From assembly GCA_030248195.1 (NCBI GenBank), contig JASAND010019833.1:1-64000 (forward strand): a DNA stretch of 64,000 bases, given 5' to 3'. Source of the DNA: Trissonchulus latispiculum (Eukaryota > Nematoda > Enoplea > Enoplida > Ironidae). Of the stretch, positions 1 through 11,412 are shown in pieces (the stretch's first letter is position 1; every line of letters starts with the position of its first letter). Made by a program: the position numbers and the translations under genes. The notes under the pieces were generated by a model, which did not search any database, was not told the DNA's origin, and saw only the letters and a list, made by a program, of their open reading frames with translations.

Positions 1-546
1 GCAATACAATAAACAGTGAAACTTGGCTGTACTCAAACTTCAAAAAATTAATAAAATATTTTAAAGGCCCTAAATTAAAATTCTGCTTCCACAGAACATC
101 CTTCGAGGTCGCTTTTATGACACAAAAAGGTCGTTGAAGTGCTCTGTTTTGTCATTGGCGAGATGTCTCATTGGCGGCAAAAATTGCTCATTGTCAGATT
201 CTAATTGTCATCGGCGGAAGAAATCATCACTTCATTTTCTTGAGCAGAAGTTATTCTTTAACCATGAAAGATCATACTAAACTTTTATGATCTCGTTAAG
301 ATATATACCATATAGCCTGAAAAATATGGGAATATGAGCAAAATCGGAAATGGTCGAAAAATCGGCCCAAAAAGGAACCCCTTAAAACAATTCTACTACT
401 ATATCCCAATGGATCAAACCAATTTTCTCCTAAGCCTAAACCTAAGTCTGTGCTTTCCTATTAATGCTCAAAGCTTAGCCAATCCGTTGAAACCTTATGT
501 GAATCATGGCTGAATAATTTAACAGACATACGACTTTGGAAATCTT
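1..546. other. Upstream region without a recognised gene
   Basis: AT-rich sequence with no reading frame or repeat that I recognise. It probably contains upstream sequence of the receptor gene that follows, but I see no clear promoter element. Confidence 0.4.
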
Positions 547-548
547 TC

Positions 549-690
549 GGTATTTAGTGGCTCAATCGGTAGAGCGTCGGTCTACTCATCCGAAGGCTGT
601 GGGTTCGATCCCCCCCTCAGGCCCACATTTTTCGGGTCTATGGTGCTATAGTGACAATTCTCTTTCTTTCGTCTCTTATTTTGTGTTGTT
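549..690 (+). repeat. tRNA-derived SINE, copy 1
   Basis: A tRNA-like head with an A-box (TGGCTCAATCGGT), a possible anticodon arm and a B-box (GGTTCGATCCC) is followed by a non-tRNA body. The body (ATTTTTCGGGTCT, then GTGCTATAGTGACAATT) recurs at 4210-4345 and, inverted, at 42181-42300. The 5' acceptor strand does not pair with the 3' strand, so this is not a working tRNA gene. The shared body marks a SINE family. Confidence 0.65.
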
Positions 691-786
691 TAAGTTGCAA
701 AGTACCTAACATAAGGTAGTTATAGGCCCCCTTTCCAACACACTCTACCAAATATAGTCTCCAAATATAAATATTTATTCTGTTGG

Positions 787-798
787 TTCTATTTTCAG
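787..798 (+). promoter_or_regulatory. Possible splice acceptor at the 5' edge of the receptor exon
   Basis: A pyrimidine-rich tract ending in CAG directly precedes the receptor reading frame, which is open from here to the ATG at 840. It may join an upstream untranslated exon or short coding exon. Confidence 0.45.
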
Positions 799-839
799 TT
801 GAAAACAAATCTGCCAATCGAGAGCTTGCGGATGTTGCA

Positions 840-2399
840 ATGTTTCTGGATGACAGCAACTCCAGCTGTGACTTTTCCGGCGAGGAGCTTACGCCGATGT
901 CGTGGTACTTTGAGCTGAGCATTAGCTCATCGCTGTGCTGTCTGCTGATTCTAACGACAGTCGTTGGCAACGTGCTGGTGATCTTGGCGTTCAGCACGGA
1001 CCCGAAGTTGCAAACTCTCACTAATTACTGGATAATAAGTCTATCGCTGACTGACATAATCCTTGCCCTAACCATCATGCCCGTCGCACTGATTAGTCTA
1101 AACGCGGGCCTCTGGCCCTTCGGTACGATCTGGTGCGACGTCTTCATCGCCATGGACGTGCTGTGCTGCACCTGTTCGATCTATCACCTCTGTCTGATCA
1201 GCATCGATCGATACTTCTGCGTTCGATACCCCGTCCAGTACCCCAAGTATCGAACGAAACGAACTACCGTCATTGCCATCTGCGTCGCTTGGCTCTGGTG
1301 TGCGGTCATCAGTACTCCACGCCTGTTCGGTTGGAAGGATTCTTGCACCTCCCCGCTCCAGTGCAAGATGACCAACCCGTCCTACATCATCGCTTCCTCC
1401 TGTATGTCCTTCTATATCCCCCTAATTGTCATCATCTCTATGTACATATCCATCTATAAGATCACCAAGTTTCAGTCGCGCCGCTTCCTGCGGCGCGGTT
1501 GGTGGCGTGGCAATCGCGGTGGCATGCCACCGATTCGTCAGGTCGTTTCGCCCGTTGCCGGCGGGCCTACGGGTACCCTCAGTTCCTCGCCAAACCAGGG
1601 TCAATCGGTGACCGAAGTCACCGATTCCATGGCGACAGGGTTCGCCAACGATGATTCCCCGCCCCAGAGTGGGGTGGGTGGCGCCAAACGGTCTGTGGCG
1701 AACTCTCACAACCGTCTGCCGGTGATTCCCGAATCTGAACCGGCCCCGCCATCCCCGAGACGACTGAGTGCTCGAGAACGGGGCGGCCCGATGACACCGA
1801 CACTGATGCGTGCTCGAAGTCAACGGTTCTCGCTCCGCCGGTCGACTGAGGTCGGTACGGACCTCCAGTCCACCAAACTGATCTCAGCTCGCGGCATGGA
1901 AAATCTGACCGTGATCTCGAAACTGAACGGCGAAGAGTCTGGGATGAAACGACTGGCCGTCCCTACGTCCGGGGACGACTGTCTGTCCCTTCAGGGTCTG
2001 CTCGAACCGGGCGATTCCAGCCACCATTGGAAGTCCAGTCTCAGGTCCAGCTTTCGGTCAACGATGCGCGCCAGCTTCCGTCGAGCACCGCGCACGCCCA
2101 GTCAAAAGCTGCGGCGCAGTCGAGCACGTCAGGAGCAGCGGGCAGCCAAGATAGTCATGATTATCATAGGCACCTTTACCCTGTTTTGGTCCCCGTTTTT
2201 TGTGATAAACGTTGTCCGACCAATCTGTACTGACTGTGCTCTGGACGGTACTCCCTTCACCGCCGTTACCTGGCTCGGTTACGTCAACTCCGCCGTGAAC
2301 CCGTTCATTTATACGTTTTTTAATCGGACGTTTCGAAAGGCGATCCAGGCGTTTTTGACCTGTCAGTGGCGCCACAACGCCGCACTGTTGCGAGCTTAA
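840..2399 (+). CDS. Aminergic G-protein-coupled receptor (dopamine/serotonin/octopamine type)
   Basis: Rhodopsin-class plasma-membrane receptor of 519 residues. It should bind a biogenic amine and couple to a heterotrimeric G protein. Visible marks are the TM1 GN (43-44), TM2 Asp72, the disulfide Cys99 before TM3, the amine-binding Asp106 of TM3, DRY at 123-125, TM5 Ser186/187/190 before Pro194, TM6 WSPFF from Trp450, TM7 WLGY, and NPFIY at 487-491. The three TM5 serines and WLGYVNS suggest a D2-like dopamine or serotonin-type ligand, but I cannot choose. The cytoplasmic loop 3 is very long (about residues 210-430) and rich in Arg, Ser and Pro, as in many invertebrate amine receptors. An N-glycosylation site (NSS) lies at residues 7-9. 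I start at the ATG at 840. The frame stays open upstream to a good splice acceptor (TTCTATTTTCAG, ending 798), so a 5' exon may exist. TM1 to TM7 are all in this one exon and it is intact. Confidence 0.9.
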   Translation: MFLDDSNSSCDFSGEELTPMSWYFELSISSSLCCLLILTTVVGNVLVILAFSTDPKLQTLTNYWIISLSLTDIILALTIMPVALISLNAGLWPFGTIWCDVFIAMDVLCCTCSIYHLCLISIDRYFCVRYPVQYPKYRTKRTTVIAICVAWLWCAVISTPRLFGWKDSCTSPLQCKMTNPSYIIASSCMSFYIPLIVIISMYISIYKITKFQSRRFLRRGWWRGNRGGMPPIRQVVSPVAGGPTGTLSSSPNQGQSVTEVTDSMATGFANDDSPPQSGVGGAKRSVANSHNRLPVIPESEPAPPSPRRLSARERGGPMTPTLMRARSQRFSLRRSTEVGTDLQSTKLISARGMENLTVISKLNGEESGMKRLAVPTSGDDCLSLQGLLEPGDSSHHWKSSLRSSFRSTMRASFRRAPRTPSQKLRRSRARQEQRAAKIVMIIIGTFTLFWSPFFVINVVRPICTDCALDGTPFTAVTWLGYVNSAVNPFIYTFFNRTFRKAIQAFLTCQWRHNAALLRA

Positions 2400-2452
2400 A
2401 CTGCTGAAGCTTTAGGGTAAAATGTTGGCAATATACTGAAAGTAGATGTTTC

Positions 2453-2458
2453 AATAAA
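2453..2458 (+). terminator. Polyadenylation signal of the receptor gene
   Basis: AATAAA, 53 bases after the receptor stop codon, at the usual spacing for a short 3' UTR. Confidence 0.6.
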
Positions 2459-2459
2459 T

Positions 2460-3100
2460 GGATAACTACTGTTTGATCGCAGGGTCACATTGGAAAAAAC
2501 TGATATTTAGGAAAGAGATAAAGTCATGTACCACCGAATGAGACAGTAATCCAAAAGCTAGTTCACGTTTTGGAAAGTTTCTAGTTAGAAGTTATCCACA
2601 TAAAAGAAGTTGATCCCTAAAAGTAGCACGATTTCGCCGCTGAACTGAACTTCGCTTGATGGCTGATTGTGAATCTTGTGACACAATTACATTTCATCCG
2701 GCAGAATTAGCTCACAGGATTAGCTGTGATTAAGCAGGAAATGAGTAGTTGAGCTGACAGGATTACTTTACGTTTAAGATAAAAAATTCAAGAAATTCTT
2801 GTCTTCAGTGCACTCTTCAACAGGCTCCTGTAGAAATTACAGGAATTCTTGTAGTTTTCTATAAAAGTGCTCCTGTGCGGTCAGTGACTAGCGGAGCTTC
2901 CTGTATTTTCCACAAATGTAGCTTTTGTATTTGTTGCTGGCCTCTCGAATGGTGAAATTACAGAAGTTTTCTGTAGAAAATCCTAAATAAACCTGTAGTT
3001 TTGTTCAGCTTTTCGGACAATCCCAAATCAGATGCCAAACCTGTAGCTTGCACAAGACAAAACCTGTAGTCTTCACTGGAACGACCTGTTCATGGAATAA
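2460..3100. repeat. Intergenic region with diffuse CCTGTAG/CTACAGG repeats
   Basis: No gene seen. Short words such as CCTGTAG and ATTACAGG recur in both orientations here and again at 3600-3860. Part of the 3745-3790 sequence (around CATCTACAAA) reappears near 47460-47510. This looks like an old, eroded inverted-repeat element split by the MITE at 3101. Confidence 0.35.
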
Positions 3101-3403
3101 GGGACTGGTTCAAAAATGAAAGCGTATATACGTAATTTTTGATACGCTTTAATTGGAAACGTATATACGCTCTCTGATACGATTTTTTGTCTAAAGTCAT
3201 TCAAGCTCAGAGCTTTGAAGTTCTTTTCCGTGATAAAAACCTGAAATTTTATTGTAAGCGTTCGTGTCGGAACAGCTTACAAAAGACAAGTTTAACACAC
3301 AGCCACAAAGTCTGCAACCAGGAAGATTTGGAAAATACGCTTTTAAGGCGTATAAATGAAACGCATATACGCTTTTATTGAGAAATAATTTTGAACCAGT
3401 CCC
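3101..3403. mobile_element. PIF/Harbinger-like MITE with TAA target duplication
   Basis: A 303-bp element with terminal inverted repeats starting GGGACTGGTTCAAAA and ending TTTTGAACCAGTCCC. TAA lies on both sides (3098-3100 and 3404-3406). The arms contain repeats of GCGTATATACG. The 3-bp TAA duplication and GGG-start termini fit PIF/Harbinger miniature elements. There is no transposase. Confidence 0.7.
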
Positions 3404-4205
3404 TAAAGAGGTCAAGTATGGGGGCGTTATTCCCAAAATATTTTCGACAGGGATCGGCCGTTACGAAAAGTTCGCCCACGGGGTGTTGAAAGACTGAAAG
3501 TTTGAAAACATTCAACAAATTTTTCAGTCTTCAAAAATTATGATCACTGTCGCCCTTATATACTCAGTTTGCGTTATCAGCGTATGGAGTGTATCAGCCT
3601 ATCTTACCTCTAGAGTAAACCTGTAAACCAGTGAAAACTACAGGTTCTGTTTGTATATGTTGAATGCTGGTCGAACTTGTAATAAATTTTAGTAAAGAAT
3701 ATCCGGTAAAAACTACCAACGATGTCCTGTAAAAATTACAAGACTTAACATGTCTTTTCCACGAAAGCTTCTGTATTTATCATCTACAAAAGTGATTAGT
3801 TTCTACTGAAACATTTCTAAGAGCGTGTAGAAATAATTGCCAATAAGATAACCTGCACTCAGCTACAGATTGGTCTTATATTGGATATTGATTGATTGCC
3901 CTATTTATGCTCCAGTAAATGAAGCAAATCATGCTGATAAAGCACTATGACAAAATTTTTCTTGCTACAATGCTGAAACAGCTTCATTGCGAATTGTAAT
4001 TTGCATTTGTAATGTTCAGCCAATCACTTATATGCTAACAACGTTTTGTTGCTAAATTCTTTGTTTTGACCAAGCACTTTCACTTCACACACAGTGAGCT
4101 TGAGAGCACTAGAGTGTACCTCGCCCTGTATCATGTGTTTGTCCGCGTTTTAAAACGCATTATTAAGTCATAATTGTTTCTTCAGTTAGGATGCGAACTC
4201 CTTCT
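3404..4205. other. Intergenic, no gene seen
   Basis: Contains more CCTGTAA/TTACAGG words related to those at 2820-3000. Nothing else recognised. Confidence 0.35.
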
Positions 4206-4209
4206 ACCT

Positions 4210-4345
4210 TGATGCGACGGTTGCTCAGCTAGCAGAGCGTCGGAGCGTTAATTCAGAAGTCGTGGGTTCAATCCTGCCCGAGGCTTGAATTTTTCGTGTC
4301 TCAGGTGCTGAAGTGACAATTTCATTTCTTACATTATCGTGAAAT
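4210..4345 (+). repeat. tRNA-derived SINE, copy 2
   Basis: Second copy of the family at 549-690. The head keeps an A-box-like TTGCTCAGCTAGC and a B-box GGTTCAATCC. The body matches copy 1 through GAATTTTTCG, GTGCTGAAGTGACAATTTC and TTTCTTAC. Confidence 0.65.
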
Positions 4346-4350
4346 GTTTG

Positions 4351-5390
4351 TGATTTAAGCCTGGTTCCCAAACGGTCAGTTGGGATATCATGCAAATGCA
4401 CGAGACCCAAATGTCCTTTTTAACCCAATACTTTGAATATTATTGAATCTGAAATTGAATATTATTATTATTGAATACAAAAAGGCTTGTCAGTATCGTG
4501 TCTTTCAATGTTTTATTTAACATATATATTAATTAATAATTCCAAGGCAGCGGTAACTTATATGTTCTGCTTTCAGTTGTCACTCTGTCTGTTTTTTTGT
4601 TAAGTTCCACACAGCAATTTCTACACGGATTGTATGTGGAAAATCTTACAAATTGACAAAATTATGATCATTGGTAAATGTCTTGGAGGTGTGCAGAATT
4701 TTTAGCTAGTTTATTGGTACCGATTAGTTAACTTTTAAGAGTGTCATGTTTTTAAATTAGTCCCAAATTTTCACTCCTTTGAACCAGCTGTAATAGCTCC
4801 AATTGGCCAATTTATGTTTCCCATGCAGAACGTTAAATTTCAACTCAAATACTAGTCGTATGAAAACATGAGCCCTGATTTGTAGTTTACATGCCATTGC
4901 AGCTTTTCGTTGGCTGGAACTAGCTTCCCCTTGGGCTAGTTAGAATGCTGGAGATGGCTGTTTTGGCCATTAGCAAGACGAGATGTTGAAACATTTAAGT
5001 CTAATCTGGAATTCCGATGCGTTCAGTAGCGAAAATCGTGGAAAGCGACAAATCGGATGCGGACATTAACTAATATTTGAAGGAAGACAGTTGACACGAA
5101 ACACCTGTTTTATTCAATGGCAATGAACAAAAAATGGCATATGAAGAAAGCTCCTGTTAAAACCATAAGTATCCCAACTGCCCTTCTAACTAACGGTAGC
5201 CAATGTAAATAGAACTGAACCAGTAACAAACAACCAGATTCTGATTCTGATTCTTGAAAACACCAGCCAGCAGAAAATCGCAAAACTAAACATACAGTTT
5301 TTGTTGGCTTTATAAAAATAACCTGTTTCAACAACAAAGCGAATGTGAAAACTACAAACCATAAAAAGTTTAGAAGCAAAGCTACACCAA
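4351..5390. other. Intergenic, no gene seen
   Basis: AT-rich sequence without convincing coding potential. Confidence 0.35.
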
Positions 5391-5398
5391 GTTGGACC

Positions 5399-6313
5399 GG
5401 CGTACATACACAGCTTCTACAATACACAGCTCCTACACACTTTTGTTGTAGGAGCTGTGTATGAAATTAAAGGGTAAACTGGAGGTCAAACATAAGTAAG
5501 ATTACGGTAGTTTACTTATGCAATTTCTTTTTCAAATCAAAGAAAATACTGGTTTTAATTTATTGTTTCAGTTAACTTTCTTGGTTACTGAAACAAAAAT
5601 TAAACTAAATGCTTCTAAACAACAAAATGTTGTCCTTGTAACATTAAAGTAACCAACTGCAGTGATTGTAATTGCAATAAAAGCTTTAATTTGTTCGTAA
5701 ACACAAAATTGTTCAGTGTTTTTAAAATGAGTCAAAATAAAACTATAGTAATAAAGTAACCTGTCTATCCATTATCGTATGCTAAGAATGTAATTTTGAA
5801 GAAATTGATAGACATTACGAAAACATTAGAAATTGAAAATTAGACATTAGACATTAATAATATTTGACTTGTTGAAATATTAGTAATGAGATAAAATAAA
5901 AAATAAAATTCAACTTTTTTGAAATTTTTTGAAAATTTAAAGTTTTCTTACATACACATTGATTAGAAGCATCTGTTGTCAGTTTCATTTTGTGTATATT
6001 ACATTTGCGGTTACTAAACTACGAGTTTATGTCAGTTTCCAATTTGGGGGGAAATAGTTAAATTGGGTCTTTGGGAGGATAGTTAAAGAGAACCAATCAA
6101 ATAATGCAAGGTAAGCTGTTTACCTTATGAAGAGTATTTGTACAATACGTAACTTGTTTACCATTCGAATAGCAACAGTGTAAGTAATTACTCAATTTCC
6201 AAAATACTTCTCTCTGACATTTAACTATCGTAATCGATTTGTAGGAGCTGTGTATTAGATGCACAGAGGTCATTTGTAGGAGCTGTGTATTGTAGCAGCT
6301 GTGTATGCTCACC
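5399..6313. mobile_element. Non-autonomous DNA transposon with perfect 8-bp TSD
   Basis: A 915-bp element bounded by inverted repeats (left GGCGTACATACACAGC, right end GCTGTGTATGCTCACC) and flanked by a perfect 8-bp duplication GTTGGACC at 5391-5398 and 6314-6321. Subrepeats of the type CTCCTACA/TGTAGGAGCTGTGTAT lie near both ends. The interior is AT-rich with no transposase. The 8-bp duplication fits the hAT superfamily, although the terminal bases are not the usual CAG/TAG. Confidence 0.7.
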
Positions 6314-6321
6314 GTTGGACC

Positions 6322-7192
6322 AAAACTTTCTTCACAATAACTCGCTCGCGCCTCGTTATAGTTATGTGCTTTCTAATGTTTCTTAATGTTAAGTGCACTA
6401 TTAACTTCCTTTCGCTTTATCGAAGTTTATGATGGCTTTAATTAAAAGAACAGTTGGGATAATTATTATAAGGAGAAATCCCATGGTGCCAATGTTTATT
6501 CTCTTAGATGCAATGAACTGAATCAAAGGACTTTGTTTAATCCATTTTATGCATTCAATTTTTATATACCGTGTAATTTGTTTCAATTTCTCAAAGTACT
6601 ATTCAATAGTACATCATTGTTAGCAATAGCAGGGGGAAACGTTTATCTTGCTAAATTGCCCTTAAATGAATAGAGCAGATTTCAGTTTAATGATTGGTGT
6701 TCGCAGAATGACAATTGCGATAGGTTGTTTCTTCCTATTTCGTCATTAATTTATTCACTTCTTTTACTTTCACTGGTTGACCTCTGACAATTGAACCGGG
6801 CAATGTTAATTTTGCACTTCTCAACTGATCCAACTCATTTTAATAAGGCTTGTCTGGTGGCATTAACAATAAAATTTTACGGCGGAGTGTTTTAACAATT
6901 TAACAATTTAATTTAATTTAACATTAACAATTTCGGAGTGTTTTTTCAGTATTAACACATTTCTTCATCAAATCACCTGAACGTCAAAAATTGTGATTTC
7001 TCGGCATGTTCACTTGAAGCATTCAAAGTTGTCAAACTTCATCTCACTTCACTTCAATTGACAGCGAAATTGAGGATAACATAGCTTCCGATATGAAAGA
7101 GATCCAAAGAAAATCTGATCTAGTTACTGTCTTGATTCTTAAATGTTGATATGTACGGTTTGAAAATAAAGTAAAACAAACAATCTTCTTCT
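6322..7192. other. Intergenic, no gene seen
   Basis: AT-rich. A local repeat of TTTAACAATT near 6890-6930 is the only structure I notice. Confidence 0.3.
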
Positions 7193-7348
7193 TCACTTTC
7201 CTGGAGCAGGATAGAAGCATATACTGAACTTCGGGACACAGATGTAACCAAAAGGTGTCCCAGCACCCGTCTGCACGAATAAAGGCTCATGCCAACTGGT
7301 ATTAGAACTAGTCGCTGGTTCTACAGGTGGCTGCACTTCGTTCGGCAT
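7193..7348 (-). CDS. Possible small exon, function unknown
   Basis: On the minus strand a good-looking splice acceptor (GGATTTTGTTCAG) is followed within two bases by an ATG and a 51-codon open frame. The peptide is Pro-, Cys- and aromatic-rich (PPVEPATSS near the start, GYICVPKF near the end) and stops at TGA (7193-7195). Its composition is less AT-biased than its surroundings. I recognise no family and see no partner exon, so this may be chance. Confidence 0.2.
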   Translation of the reverse strand: MPNEVQPPVEPATSSNTSWHEPLFVQTGAGTPFGYICVPKFSICFYPAPGK

Positions 7349-9100
7349 TACTGAACAAAATCCAAAACAGAATCAGTTAAAGATTTAGCATAGTGAGAAG
7401 CAGTTTAGTTTTGTAATTTTGTCAAACCTGAAGGTTGATATCGTCTGTGTCATGTTTGCGTTGGCGGATGCTCAATACATCAGTGAACAATGTTACAGCG
7501 AAATCTGCTTCCTTAATGTGGCTGTAGCCTTGCAATTTTCGCTGTTTGTATGAGCAACAGAAGATTTGGGACTTCTACCACTACATCAATGAGGGCTATG
7601 TAGATTTGGTAACGCCCCCAATACCCCCTCTACCCACTGTACCTGTTCTCGAACCTTACCGTTGATTTTAACTTTACCGTCTATTTTGATGCTGATGCAG
7701 ACAGCTAATTAAGTGGGGTTTGCGGTCCCTGCCGAAACAGCCACTGCCAGTCCTGTATTGTAAATATGCTTCACGCTGGCATAGAAGTTGTGCGCGGTAT
7801 AAAATTTCTACCATTATATTTTAATGGTGAACAGCATTACGTAAGTTCCTATATTTCATATATCATTGCTTACATTACTTTTTATGACTAACTGCTATTT
7901 TCAAACATCTCCTATAGCGACTTTCCAAATTTCACAGCGAAGACCTAGCCTATAGCCTCCCTTGCAATTGATTTAATACATTCGTATTCGCATTCGCATT
8001 CGTATTCGAGTTCGCTTTTAATATAGATTCCTTTCTCTCACAGCAGTTTATATACCTGCTACTACGTGGAGAAATTTCATTCTACTTACTTACATACATA
8101 CTTTCATTTCATCCCATCAAACAGCAGCTAGCACATACCAGAACCAATCAGTGCGGTGTAGCTCTCAAGACCATAACGTGTACACAAAACAAGTTTTTAC
8201 GTGTTATTTGTGTATAAATTATGAGTATGGTTTTCAAACCTATTTATTTTTCGTGTAAGTAAGTTCTGCCTCTAAGCAAGGAAAAACAATGACTACAGGT
8301 TTAATTGATACTTCTACAAGAAACTCGCATACAAAGGAAAGTTTACTTCGTTATTTCTTGTCTTTCTTTCCTAGTCTTTTTCTATATTTTACAACGTAAA
8401 TATGGTGAAAATTATACATAAGATATTTGTATAAATCAAGTTCACCAAATCCAACAAATCGGTTTGCATGACTTTACAAAAACTGTATTCTCAATAACTC
8501 AGCTTAATATTACAGCACTGTTTAGTTACAGGTTAGTGGCTACAAGCTGAACAGATTGCAATGTGCGCATGCCATTGTGTTTCCAAGACCCGCCTTGCTT
8601 TGTAACTTAAATGAATTAAATTAAATAATTAAATGTGCAAACTGTGGAAACTATGCAATAAAGAGGGTTGTATTGTCAAATAAATTGTCGAAAAGAAGTA
8701 AAGTTTTTAGGAGTAAATGAATGTTTACTTGTTTTTACACGACTTATATTTAAGATATACTTATATTACAGTAATTCATTGCTCATTTAATAAAACCTAA
8801 TTTAAAACACACGATTCATTAATTTTGCAACATTGTTTGTATTCGCAACAATTCTGCTTAATTTTTTCTTTGTCATATATCGTTGCAGAATGTGCAATTA
8901 TTGCCCACAAACGTTTACAAACGACATCAGGAATGATAATATACTTCCTGTAAACTTCCTGTTTCTAGAACTATAAGTAGAAAATTATGCCCAGTGACTA
9001 TGATCATTTTAAAGCTTAATTAAGTACTCTGCATCATTTTAAAGCCTATTAAGTACTCTACAAGTCTGCTTTAGACATAAGCCTCTAAGTCTTATCCTCT
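7349..9100. other. Intergenic, no gene seen
   Basis: Includes a short hexamer run of the type ATTCGC near 7980-8010. No coding region recognised. Confidence 0.35.
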
Positions 9101-9119
9101 TTGAGCAGTGAATTTTTGA

Positions 9120-9368
9120 AGCATTTTCGCTGGAAAATTGGTTGTTTGGATGCGATCTTGCTGAAAACTTTTTTTGTCGAATTGGTACCAGTGTAGACCA
9201 CAAAAATATAGGTAAGTTATGTCAATTAATGTTGTTTGCCATTTTATTAATTTCATTTAATTATGTTATTTTTTGGTTAAAAATTGTTGTTTTTTTATGT
9301 CTTGTTTCAGACCTCTGGAAGCGACAGCGATGATGATGACGCCAAAGCGGCTAAATTTTTTTCCTTCT
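9120..9368 (+). other. Possible pair of splice sites with an acidic C-terminal exon
   Basis: A donor-like site (ATAG|GTAAGT near 9210) and a strong acceptor (GTCTTGTTTCAG near 9310) bracket about 100 bp. After the acceptor, one frame reads a short acidic tail, TSGSDSDDDDAKAAKFFSF, then a stop at about 9366-9368. The other frame stays open to 9551. I cannot assign a family or find the rest of a gene, so this is only a hint. Confidence 0.2.
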
Positions 9369-9944
9369 GAACGACATCAGGAATCCGACAGACTCGAAGG
9401 TGGAGCAGTTTCACCTCTGCCATTAAACAGCCGCACCCTAAATTTTTGGCTCATCCACAGTCCCGAATCAATTTGTCGGACACTTCCTGTTCCCTATCTT
9501 TGGAACATCGCCAGTTTATTTCTGTCACTCTCGGTGATGGAAAACCTCTGAGTTCTGGAGTCTTAAGCAGTTGCTTAATTCTTAAGCTTAATTGCTTACA
9601 TCCGTTTCATTCAGTTGGGCTGTGGGCCCAAGGCGGACTAAGTCTTTGCTTTGCTTGCTTGTTCAACATGAACCAGCTAAGAGCTTGCTTATCCCGTATC
9701 GAGTGTTCTGAATGTTCAGCATGGTGCATGGCTCTCGACGATGTCCTCCTGGTTACTGTGCACCATCTCTATCAAAAGTCTGTCCGTGAACTAGTTAGCA
9801 GCTACGTGTTCCAGAGAACCTGCTGATTGGCATGGAGAGAATCACTATGGATTTATGGTTCGACAGACTCTTCAGCAGATTCATACTGACGACGAAGATT
9901 CATATATATTCCACTATATTTCACCGTGCTCTGGCTCACCTTCA

Positions 9945-10333
9945 CTCGCTAATAATTCGAATTATTCGAAAAATTCGCTAATTATTGGAATAATTCGCTA
10001 ATTATTCTAATATTTCTATTTCAAAATCGGCAATTAATAAGTCTTAATTCACATTATCATGCATCTTTAAGTGCTGAAAGTTTATCAATAAGCTCAAAAA
10101 CCCATCTGGGAGCGTACAGCATCAGCAAACTATTGTCGCAGCTTTTATGTGGTAGCTGAACAGTAGTTAATGAAACACAATTTTACTTGGTGAAAGTGCA
10201 CGTTAAACTGGTTGGAATGGATCAGAACGAATAGCATACAGACGGGTCAAGACGTTGAATGCTCTAATCAGCTGCAGGTGCATGCTCTGCGCGCTATCGG
10301 CTGACCCCCCCCCCAACAACTGTGTATGCTCAC
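9945..10333 (+). repeat. Dispersed repeat, copy A
   Basis: About 390 bp closely matching 19946-20305. It includes AATTCGAATTATTCG words, then the stretch around ATCGGCAATTAATAAGTC and CTCAAAAACCCATCTGG, and ends in TGTGTATGCTCAC. That last word also ends the TSD-bounded element at 5399-6313, so this may be a relative of it. I could not fix its left end. Confidence 0.6.
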
Positions 10334-10626
10334 TTAAATGTGAATGAACACACTTGAATCAGTGCTCATAGGCGGTAGGCGGTTTACACCGCCGCTCTAC
10401 AGAGTTAGAATGAAGGGTGATCCAAGGTGCTCGGCAGCACAAGCATCTCACCCTTCTGGCTGCAAACGAGGTATGGGAATCCCACCACGAACAGAGCACT
10501 TATTCAAGTTTTAACCCACTACTTAAGGTTTTAACCCATTTGATTGCAGGTACTTGATATACCTGCGTCATCTGCCGTTAAGACTAATTCCGAACCCCAT
10601 TTCCGATCCGAGTCTTCTCGGCGCCG

Positions 10627-11412
10627 ATGAGGGGAGGATTGGACACCGGAAATCCGGCTGCGCCTAGTTCTGTGCAACAGGATGTGGACGCTGTCTCATC
10701 CGTGGATCAAACTTCTGAGATGGAAACTTCAACTGAGGGGGATCCTCGAACTTTCGACGAAACTTTGAACGACCAACTCCGAATCGAGAAACTTAATAAA
10801 CTTTTAGTGAAGAAAACTGGTTATGTCCGTTTGGACTCTGAACTTTTTCGACTGAAGGACTACGAGATCGTGCAACTAATTGTCGACGGAAATTCGGCGG
10901 AAGTTAAGCCACAAACTTTGAAACGTATTGGACGAAGTTTAGTTCTGACTTTTCAATCGCATGAAGCTCGTGAATTGGCGGTGAAGGACAAACTCAAAAT
11001 TGGTCAAATTTTGGCGGCGGTGGATCGACCGATGGAGGAGTTAGGAGTTGAGCAACCCAGGAGAGTTCTGCTGAAAATTCGGGGAATTCCAGAAATGGAC
11101 TCGGACGATCACGTTTCGAACTTTTTAAAAGGCCTAGGGTTCCCCCCCTGTTCTGAGTTTCGCTGGGTGGAATATGGACAGACGGGAATACGAGACGGAC
11201 GCCGGTCGGTCTGGGTCGCGGTTCCTAGAGGCAAAAAGGTTCCGGGTTTCGTGCGGTACCAATGCCAGACTGTTAAGCGTAGCCTTAAGATCCATATCTG
11301 GTACAAAGGATCACCGGATTGGTGTAGGAGGTGCCTGGGAGAAGGCCATTGGCACAAGGATTGTCCAGATCAGGGACGACCACCTTTAGGGGAGCCTGGT
11401 AAGTGGAGGTGA
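10627..11412 (+). CDS. Retrotransposon ORF1 protein (RRM-like plus zinc knuckle)
   Basis: 261 residues. The region around residues 140-220, with LLKIRGIPEMDSDDHVSNF and a Trp/Val-rich strand pattern, looks like the RNA-recognition part of Tx1-type ORF1 proteins. Cys233-Cys236-His241-Cys246 forms a CCHC zinc knuckle (CRRCLGEGHWHKDC). Such proteins bind the element's RNA and package it for reverse transcription. The frame ends in TGA (11410-11412) but continues open in the same frame into the NADAR segment. The stop is therefore either one mutation or a read-through point in a longer ORF1-NADAR polyprotein. Confidence 0.8.
   Translation: MRGGLDTGNPAAPSSVQQDVDAVSSVDQTSEMETSTEGDPRTFDETLNDQLRIEKLNKLLVKKTGYVRLDSELFRLKDYEIVQLIVDGNSAEVKPQTLKRIGRSLVLTFQSHEARELAVKDKLKIGQILAAVDRPMEELGVEQPRRVLLKIRGIPEMDSDDHVSNFLKGLGFPPCSEFRWVEYGQTGIRDGRRSVWVAVPRGKKVPGFVRYQCQTVKRSLKIHIWYKGSPDWCRRCLGEGHWHKDCPDQGRPPLGEPGKWR

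Noticed and set aside
549..625. Functional tRNA gene
   Set aside because: The acceptor strands do not pair, and the sequence continues into a body shared with other copies, so it is a SINE head.
1133..1823. Other open frames overlapping the receptor on both strands
   Set aside because: They are shadows of the GC-richer receptor exon; the seven-helix frame explains the region.
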